A stretch of 7,055 nt of DNA from an uncultured Collinsella sp. (GTDB lineage: Bacteria; Actinomycetota; Coriobacteriia; Coriobacteriales; Coriobacteriaceae), in NCBI GenBank assembly GCA_900552735.1, contig USBA01000097.1:1-7055 (forward strand). Reading direction: 5' to 3'. Made by a program: the position numbers and the translations under genes. The notes under the pieces were generated by a model that was given only the letters and a program-made list of their open reading frames with translations, was not told the origin of the DNA and searched no databases. Of this stretch, positions 1 through 4,574 are shown in pieces. The first letter of the stretch is position 1. Each line of letters begins with the position of its first letter.

Positions 1-59
1 TCCCCCTTTTTGCGTTTATAGGGCCATCACTCCACTCTCGCTGTGTTTTTGACCCTCGT

Positions 60-89
60 TTGTCGCATCTTCTGCGAACGGGCTACAAT
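60..89 (+). promoter_or_regulatory. Probable sigma70-type promoter of the acpS operon
   Basis: A good -10 hexamer, TACAAT, sits at 84-89. A partial -35, TTGTCG (4 of 6 matches to TTGACA), sits at 60-65, giving an 18-nt spacer. Transcription would start near 96, leaving a leader of only about 22 nt before the acpS start at 119. A better-looking TTGACC at 49-54 is 29 nt from the -10 box, too far to pair with it. This is the only convincing promoter in the window, and the gene junctions downstream are too tight for obvious internal ones, so it probably serves all six genes. The call rests on box matches and position only. Confidence 0.6.
63..77. promoter_or_regulatory. Small dyad in the promoter spacer, possible operator
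   Basis: TCGCA (63-67) and TGCGA (73-77) form a perfect 5-bp inverted repeat around the 5-nt centre TCTTC. It lies between the -10 hexamer and the start of the -35, where a bound repressor would block RNA polymerase. The arms do not match any operator I recognise. A 5-bp dyad can easily arise by chance in 118 nt, so this is only a candidate. Confidence 0.2.
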
Positions 90-108
90 GTCATAGTCTG
101 TGCAGCAT

Positions 109-113
109 GGAGG
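109..113 (+). promoter_or_regulatory. Ribosome binding site that sets the acpS start at 119
   Basis: GGAGG at 109-113 lies 5 nt before the ATG at 119-121, the same spacing as at the other well-marked starts in this operon. An in-frame ATG at 107-109 overlaps this site and has no binding site of its own in front. The start is therefore placed at 119, not 107. Confidence 0.85.
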
Positions 114-118
114 TGATT

Positions 119-658
119 ATGGCCGAAGCCGGAATCGGCGTTGATATCGTCGAGATTTCGCGAATGAAATCAATCCTTGAGAATACGCCCGCGTTTGTTC
201 GGCGCGTGTTTACCGATGAAGAGCGTTCGTATTGCGATGCCTCGTCTCGTCCTGCCGCGCATTATGCCAGTCGTTTTGCTTCTCGCGAGGCGGTGCTTAA
301 GGCGCTTGGTACGGGTTTTAGCCAGGGCGTTGGCCGTAAAGACGTTTCCGTAACGCGCGATAAGCTCGGCAAGCCAAAAGCGCTGCTTTCGGGTCGTGCT
401 CTCGAAATCGCCCAGGAATTGGGCGTTGTCGAGGTCGCTCTTTCTATTACTCTGACGGGTGACTTGGCTGTCGCTAATGCCATTGCGATCACCGAGGATG
501 CTCGACCTAAACCCAAGGAAGAAAAGGTGAGCACGAAGGAGCGCGTTGCTCAGACATTTAAAGAGGCTCGTTCTGTCTTAGACGAGCTCGAACAGCTGCA
601 ACAATCTGCTTTGTCGGAACATCTGGATGATGATCCGCAAGATATGCTAGGAGCATAG
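119..658 (+). CDS. acpS: Holo-[acyl-carrier-protein] synthase AcpS with an extra C-terminal tail
   Basis: AcpS moves 4'-phosphopantetheine from coenzyme A to the serine of acyl carrier protein, making it active for fatty acid synthesis in the cytoplasm. From the start at 119 the protein has 179 residues. Family hallmarks are GIGVDIVEISR (5-15), with the Mg-binding Asp at D9, and FASREAVLKALGTG (53-66), with the catalytic Glu at E57. The third family motif, usually S-I/L-T/S-H, reads SITLTGDLAVA (109-119), so its His is a Leu (L112). The usual enzyme ends near residue 125. Here about 53 more residues follow, charged and probably helical, ending in an acidic stretch. The frame is intact and the core is clear, so the family call is firm. 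The His loss and tail leave some doubt about normal activity. The next gene starts directly after the TAG stop. Confidence 0.93.
   Translation: MAEAGIGVDIVEISRMKSILENTPAFVRRVFTDEERSYCDASSRPAAHYASRFASREAVLKALGTGFSQGVGRKDVSVTRDKLGKPKALLSGRALEIAQELGVVEVALSITLTGDLAVANAIAITEDARPKPKEEKVSTKERVAQTFKEARSVLDELEQLQQSALSEHLDDDPQDMLGA
527..658 (+). other. acpS C-terminal extension with possible internal GTG start
   Basis: This stretch encodes residues 137-179 of the acpS product, beyond the normal AcpS fold. It is rich in Glu, Lys, Leu and Gln (for example LDELEQLQQSALSE) and looks helical or coiled-coil-like, with an acidic end (DDDPQD). An in-frame GTG at 527-529 is preceded by AAGGA (515-519) with a 7-nt gap, a plausible initiation site for a separate 43-residue peptide. 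The purine-rich context could equally be chance from Lys and Glu codons. I recognise no family for it. Confidence 0.25.
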
Positions 659-2275
659 ATGAAACCGGTTTTGAGTACCGAGGAAGTCGTTCGCCTCGAA
701 GATATTATCGAGCGTGAGGGTACCTCGAAGGCCGAACTCATGGAGTTGGCGGGCGAATTTGCTGCTAACGAGATTTTAAAGCTCAACCCCGATCGCGTTC
801 TTGTATTGGTCGGTTTTGGCAACAATGGCGGAGATGGCTGGGTTGCCGCTGACATTCTGACGCATAAGGGCGTTGATGTAGATATCGTCTCTCCGGTTGA
901 GCCGGATGAGATCCCTGCCGCTCTCGCTCGTCATGTCGCCCGTCGTACTGCTGGTCGCGACGTGCATGTGTGTGTCGGCCCCTCTCGTGATGAGCTGGAG
1001 GTGCTGATTGATAAGGCTGATGTTGTAGTCGATGCCATTTTTGGTACCGGTTTTCATGGTGATCTTCGTGCGCCGTTTTCAATCTGGATCCCCACGGTCA
1101 ATGAAAATGCCGATCGCGTTGTCTCCATCGATGTTCCCTCGGGCCTGAATGCCGAGACGGGTGTGGTGGATGACGACTGCATTCGTGCCGAGCGTACGGT
1201 GACGATGATTGCTCCCAAGATCGGCTTATACAGCGCTGACGGTCCCGAATATGCAGGCGATCTGGTCTGCGGCGGTCTGTATGACCGCCTTGATGAGGTT
1301 ATTGACGATGTCGACCATGCTGCCGAGATCGTGGAACCCGGTGACCTTGTGGACTATTTTGCTCCGCTGCCTACGAATATCGATAAGTACTCGCGCGGCT
1401 CGGTGCTCATTGTTGCCGGATCGGCGCAGTATCCTGGTGCGGCCATTATGGCTGCCAAGTCCGCTGCCCGCGCAGGCGCCGGCTATGTGGCAGTCGCGAC
1501 TCCGGATGCGTGTGCCAACCTTATCCGCATGGCGCTCCCCTCGATTCCGGTCTTTGCTATTCCATCTGATTCCCGCGGTTCTTTTGGTGCCGCTGCGCGC
1601 ATGACGGTATGTGAGATTGCCAAGAAATATAGCTGCGTGCTGTGTGGTCCCGGCATGACGACATCTGCCGGTGCCATGCAGGTGGTTTCGGGTCTGCTTG
1701 AGCTCGACGTACCGCTTATCTTGGATGCCGATGCTCTCAACTGCCTTGCCAAGATTGCAATCGATGGCATCGACAGTAATCCCGAGATGTATCGTCGTGA
1801 GCAGCCGCTCGTTATGACGCCGCATTATCGTGAGCTTTCGCGTCTCGTCGCCGGTGATGAGGTCAATGATCTTGGAACCGCGATTGCCGCCGCGCAAAAG
1901 GTTGTCTGGGCCGCCGGTTCCGATAACCTCGTTGTTATCGCTAAGGGCCCGACGACGGCCATTTGCGGTGTTGAGCGCGTGCTGCTGCCGCTCTCTGGCC
2001 CGGCGTCGTTGGCGACCGCTGGCTCGGGTGACGTCCTTGTGGGTATTCTGGCCGGCACGCTAGCCACCATGCGCGACGAGATGGACCGCTGGGAGCTGCT
2101 GTACTCGTATGCCGTCGCGCTTCATAGCTATGCCGGTTTTGCCGCGGCGACGGAGTTTGGCGAGAAGAGCGTTATCGCGACCGATCTTATCGACTTGATC
2201 GGTCCCGCCATGGAGTTGGCGGCAAAGGATGCACTCGATGATCTGGGAATCACGGACGAAGGGTCGGATGACTAA
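659..2275 (+). CDS. nnr: Bifunctional NAD(P)H-hydrate epimerase / ADP-dependent NAD(P)H-hydrate dehydratase
   Basis: This cytoplasmic repair enzyme rescues NADH and NADPH that have become hydrated. The N-terminal YjeF_N domain (about 1-215) interconverts the R and S hydrates, and the C-terminal ribokinase-like domain (about 230-520) dehydrates the S form using ADP. The 538 residues fit the two-domain family. Epimerase motifs are GFGNNGGDG (52-60), DAIFGTG (125-131) and SIDVPSGL (156-163). Dehydratase motifs are GSVLIVAGS (247-255), LDADALN (355-361), AKGP (428-431) and AGSGDVL (454-460), with D458 the likely catalytic base. The usual TPHPGE reads TPHYRE (387-392), with the His kept. The ATG follows the acpS stop with no gap and has AGGAG at 649-653, 5 nt upstream, so the two genes are probably translationally coupled. 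Confidence 0.95.
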   Translation: MKPVLSTEEVVRLEDIIEREGTSKAELMELAGEFAANEILKLNPDRVLVLVGFGNNGGDGWVAADILTHKGVDVDIVSPVEPDEIPAALARHVARRTAGRDVHVCVGPSRDELEVLIDKADVVVDAIFGTGFHGDLRAPFSIWIPTVNENADRVVSIDVPSGLNAETGVVDDDCIRAERTVTMIAPKIGLYSADGPEYAGDLVCGGLYDRLDEVIDDVDHAAEIVEPGDLVDYFAPLPTNIDKYSRGSVLIVAGSAQYPGAAIMAAKSAARAGAGYVAVATPDACANLIRMALPSIPVFAIPSDSRGSFGAAARMTVCEIAKKYSCVLCGPGMTTSAGAMQVVSGLLELDVPLILDADALNCLAKIAIDGIDSNPEMYRREQPLVMTPHYRELSRLVAGDEVNDLGTAIAAAQKVVWAAGSDNLVVIAKGPTTAICGVERVLLPLSGPASLATAGSGDVLVGILAGTLATMRDEMDRWELLYSYAVALHSYAGFAAATEFGEKSVIATDLIDLIGPAMELAAKDALDDLGITDEGSDD

Positions 2276-2277
2276 TT

Positions 2278-3423
2278 ATGAATAAAGCCGATTTGACGCG
2301 TTGGTCCTGGGTCGAGATCGACCGCGGGGCGCTCCGTCGCAACACGAGGGCCTATAAGAACTTGCTGAATCCACGTCAGCGCCTGTGCTGCGTGGTCAAG
2401 GCCGATGCTTATGGTCATGGAGCTGTTGAGTGCGCCAAGATCATGTATTCGGCCGGTGCCGACATGTTTGCCGTGGCGACGGTTAACGAGGGCGTTGGGC
2501 TCCGTCAGGGCGGGATTACTAAGCCCGTCCTGATTCTAAGTGAGCCGCCTATCGAGGCTATTCCTGCATTGCTCGAATTCGATATCATGCCCTCGGTCTA
2601 TACGTCTGACTTTGCTCTTGCGTATGGCGAATGTGCCGTCGCGGCGGGCAAAGTGGGCAAGTATCATCTCGCCATCGAGACGGGCATGAATCGTATCGGC
2701 GTTCACTACACGCAGGTGCTCGACTTTGTACGCGGCATCAGTTTCCATCGCGGTATTCAGTGCGACGGCGTATTTACGCACTTCGCCACGGCCGATGAAC
2801 CTTCGGGCTGGGACTACAAGCTGCAGTGCCAGCGCTTTACCGAGGCCGTTCAGGCCATTAAGGATGCGGGTTTTGAGTGCGGTATCGTGCATTGCGCCAA
2901 CACGCCGTCCTCGATGCTCGACCCCTCGATGCATTTTGATATGATTCGCGCCGGCGTTGGCTTGTATGGCATGCAGCCGTGCGAGCTGAGTGGCCGCGTG
3001 ATGCAGCTTGATCCCGTCATGAGCGTCCACGCGCGTGTGACGCGCGTGGCGCATCCTGCGATGGGCGAGGGCGTGGGCTACGGCTTTACCTACCGCGTAC
3101 CGCGCACGCGCGTTCAGATCTGCACGCTGCCGATCGGTTATGCCGACGGCCTATCGCGTACGCTTTCCAATCGTATGGACGTGCTGTATCGCGGCGAGCG
3201 TGTGCGTCAGGTGGGCAATATCTGCATGGACCAGTTTATGGTCGCCATTCAGTCCAACCCGGCGCATGAGATTCCCGAGGCCGAGTATGGTGACGAGATG
3301 ATTATTGTCGGCCGCGATGGCGATGCCGAGATCACTATGGACGAGATGGCCCGACTGCGCGGAACGATTAACTACGAGGTCGCCTGCGGCTTTGGCATGC
3401 GTCTCGACAAGGTCTACGTGTAG
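2278..3423 (+). CDS. alr: Alanine racemase (PLP-dependent)
   Basis: Alr interconverts L- and D-alanine and supplies D-alanine for peptidoglycan. The 381 residues are a normal full length for this fold-III PLP enzyme. K41 in VVKADAYGHG forms the Schiff base with PLP. Y268 in GVGYGFTY is the expected second catalytic base. ETGMNRIGV (134-142) carries the Arg near the PLP phenolic oxygen (R139), and NICMDQF (314-320) is the conserved loop at the active site of the dimer. The start fits the family, with WVEID at 11-15 as in relatives. The ATG lies 2 nt after the nnr stop and has no strong Shine-Dalgarno (only AAGGG about 14 nt upstream), which suggests coupling to nnr translation. No signal peptide is seen, so it is cytoplasmic. 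Confidence 0.97.
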   Translation: MNKADLTRWSWVEIDRGALRRNTRAYKNLLNPRQRLCCVVKADAYGHGAVECAKIMYSAGADMFAVATVNEGVGLRQGGITKPVLILSEPPIEAIPALLEFDIMPSVYTSDFALAYGECAVAAGKVGKYHLAIETGMNRIGVHYTQVLDFVRGISFHRGIQCDGVFTHFATADEPSGWDYKLQCQRFTEAVQAIKDAGFECGIVHCANTPSSMLDPSMHFDMIRAGVGLYGMQPCELSGRVMQLDPVMSVHARVTRVAHPAMGEGVGYGFTYRVPRTRVQICTLPIGYADGLSRTLSNRMDVLYRGERVRQVGNICMDQFMVAIQSNPAHEIPEAEYGDEMIIVGRDGDAEITMDEMARLRGTINYEVACGFGMRLDKVYV

Positions 3424-3426
3424 GAG
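3422..3426 (+). promoter_or_regulatory. Ribosome binding site overlapping the alr stop codon
   Basis: AGGAG begins inside the TAG stop of alr (3421-3423) and lies 5 nt before the ATG at 3432. It supports 3432 as the glycosylase start over a second in-frame ATG at 3441. It also links termination of alr to initiation of the next gene. Confidence 0.75.
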
Positions 3427-3431
3427 CCGCT

Positions 3432-4052
3432 ATGGGCGTCATGCACATCCCCGGCCATACCCATCAGGCGCCACGTGAGGTCGCACTCGAGGAGATTGAG
3501 GCTGTTTTAGGCGACTGCCATCTCTGCCAGCTCTATCAGTCGCGCCATAACATCGTGTTTGGCGTGGGAAACCCCCACGCTCGCGTCATGTTTATTGGCG
3601 AAGCACCGGGTCGCAACGAGGATTTGCAGGGCGAACCCTTTGTGGGGGCGGCGGGTGAAGACCTCAACGGCATTTTGTCCCTGGCAGGTCTTAAGCGCGA
3701 GGACGTCTATATCGCCAACGTGCTTAAGTGCCGCCCGCCGGGAAACCGCAATCCGCGTCCCGAGGAAGTGCTGGCTTGCTCACCGTTTTTGCGCGAGCAG
3801 ATTCGAAGCATCTGGCCCGATATCATCGTGACGCTCGGTAACCCCGCAACGCACTTTGTGCTCAAGACCGAGATCGGCATTACCAAGCTGCGCGGCAGGT
3901 TCCATCAGATGGGCCACTTTGTGGTGATGCCGACGTTTCATCCTGCGGCGGCGCTGCGCAATCCGGCGTGGCAGGAGTTGCTGGAGGAAGACTTTAAGAT
4001 GCTGGGCGACTATCTGGAGCGGCACCCCGCGCCGGAGACCGCCTCGGAATAA
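3432..4052 (+). CDS. udg: Family 4 type iron-sulfur uracil-DNA glycosylase
   Basis: This enzyme removes uracil from DNA after cytosine deamination or dUTP incorporation, starting base excision repair. The 206-residue length is typical. Four cysteines fit the family 4 iron-sulfur cluster: C29 and C32 (CHLC), C100 (NVLKCRPP) and C116 (LACSPF). Motif A is GEAPGRNED (56-64), followed by GEPFVGAAG (67-75), the uracil-binding region. NVLKCRPPGNRNP (96-108) is highly characteristic of the family. Motif B is HPAAALRNP (170-178). It sits 8 nt after alr and 15 nt before tsaE, so it is part of the operon, although its role is unrelated to its neighbours. Families 4 and 5 share this fold; the GEAPG motif with Glu favours family 4. 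The N-terminal 15 residues are variable and may be disordered. Confidence 0.93.
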   Translation: MGVMHIPGHTHQAPREVALEEIEAVLGDCHLCQLYQSRHNIVFGVGNPHARVMFIGEAPGRNEDLQGEPFVGAAGEDLNGILSLAGLKREDVYIANVLKCRPPGNRNPRPEEVLACSPFLREQIRSIWPDIIVTLGNPATHFVLKTEIGITKLRGRFHQMGHFVVMPTFHPAAALRNPAWQELLEEDFKMLGDYLERHPAPETASE

Positions 4053-4058
4053 TAATAA
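4050..4058 (+). other. Three consecutive in-frame TAA stop codons ending udg
   Basis: The glycosylase gene ends in TAA at 4050-4052, followed directly and in frame by TAA at 4053-4055 and 4056-4058. The last A residues also form the start of the AAGGAG (4057-4062) that serves tsaE. Any readthrough of the first stop would therefore end within two codons, before the tsaE ribosome binding site is disturbed. Confidence 0.9.
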
Positions 4059-4067
4059 GGAGCGTAT

Positions 4068-4574
4068 ATGTCCCTGGAGCGCCTGGGGGTAGGTATCTAT
4101 AGAACGGCCCGTACTGCCGATACGGAGCATTTTGGCGAGCTGGTCGCACCGTGTCTAGAAGATGGCGATGTGCTGATCTTGACCGGCGGCCTCGGGGTGG
4201 GCAAAACCCACTTTACCAAGGGCGTTTCGCGCGCTCTGGGCGATGAGCATATGGTCACGAGCCCTACGTTCGCACTCATGGCCGTTCATGACCAAGGGCG
4301 TATTCCGCTGTTCCATTTTGATCTGTACCGCCTGGAGCATGCCTACGAGCTTGAGGATACGGGCATTTTTGACGTGCTGGGCTATGAGGGTGTTTGCCTG
4401 CTGGAATGGGGCGAGCAGTTTCAGGATGAACTGACAGATGAGTATCTTTCGGTGACGCTTAAGCGCGACGAGGACGACAGCGACGTGCGAACGATAACGC
4501 TCGAGGCGCACGGCGAGCGCGCTAGGGAGCTTTCCCATTTGATAGATAAGGCTGTACAAGATGAGCTTGCATAA
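4068..4574 (+). CDS. tsaE: tRNA t6A biosynthesis ATPase TsaE
   Basis: TsaE is the small ATPase that binds the TsaB-TsaD complex and allows repeated cycles of N6-threonylcarbamoyladenosine (t6A) formation at A37 of tRNAs reading ANN codons. The 168 residues match the family. The P-loop is GGLGVGKT (40-47) with K46 and T47; the family usually reads GDLGAGKT, so the Asp after the first Gly is replaced by Gly. Other hallmarks are TSPTFAL (64-70), the HFDLYRL block (83-89) with D85, and LLEWGE (111-116). AAGGAG at 4057-4062 lies 5 nt before the ATG. The 3' end overlaps the next gene by 14 nt in another frame, as expected if TsaE and its partner are made together. The C-terminal 40 residues are charged and variable. 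Confidence 0.95.
   Translation: MSLERLGVGIYRTARTADTEHFGELVAPCLEDGDVLILTGGLGVGKTHFTKGVSRALGDEHMVTSPTFALMAVHDQGRIPLFHFDLYRLEHAYELEDTGIFDVLGYEGVCLLEWGEQFQDELTDEYLSVTLKRDEDDSDVRTITLEAHGERARELSHLIDKAVQDELA

Noticed and set aside
49..77. TTGACC at 49-54 as the -35 box
   Set aside because: At 17-18 nt downstream there is no -10-like hexamer, and the TACAAT at 84-89 is 29 nt away.
75..86. LexA/SOS box near CGAAC upstream of an operon that carries a DNA glycosylase
   Set aside because: Only one half-site (CGAAC) is present; the matching GTTCG half at the right spacing is absent.
1226..1897. A 223-codon minus-strand frame opposite nnr
   Set aside because: It has a shadow-like composition, no domain motif, no suitable ribosome binding site noticed, and lies wholly within a well-supported gene.
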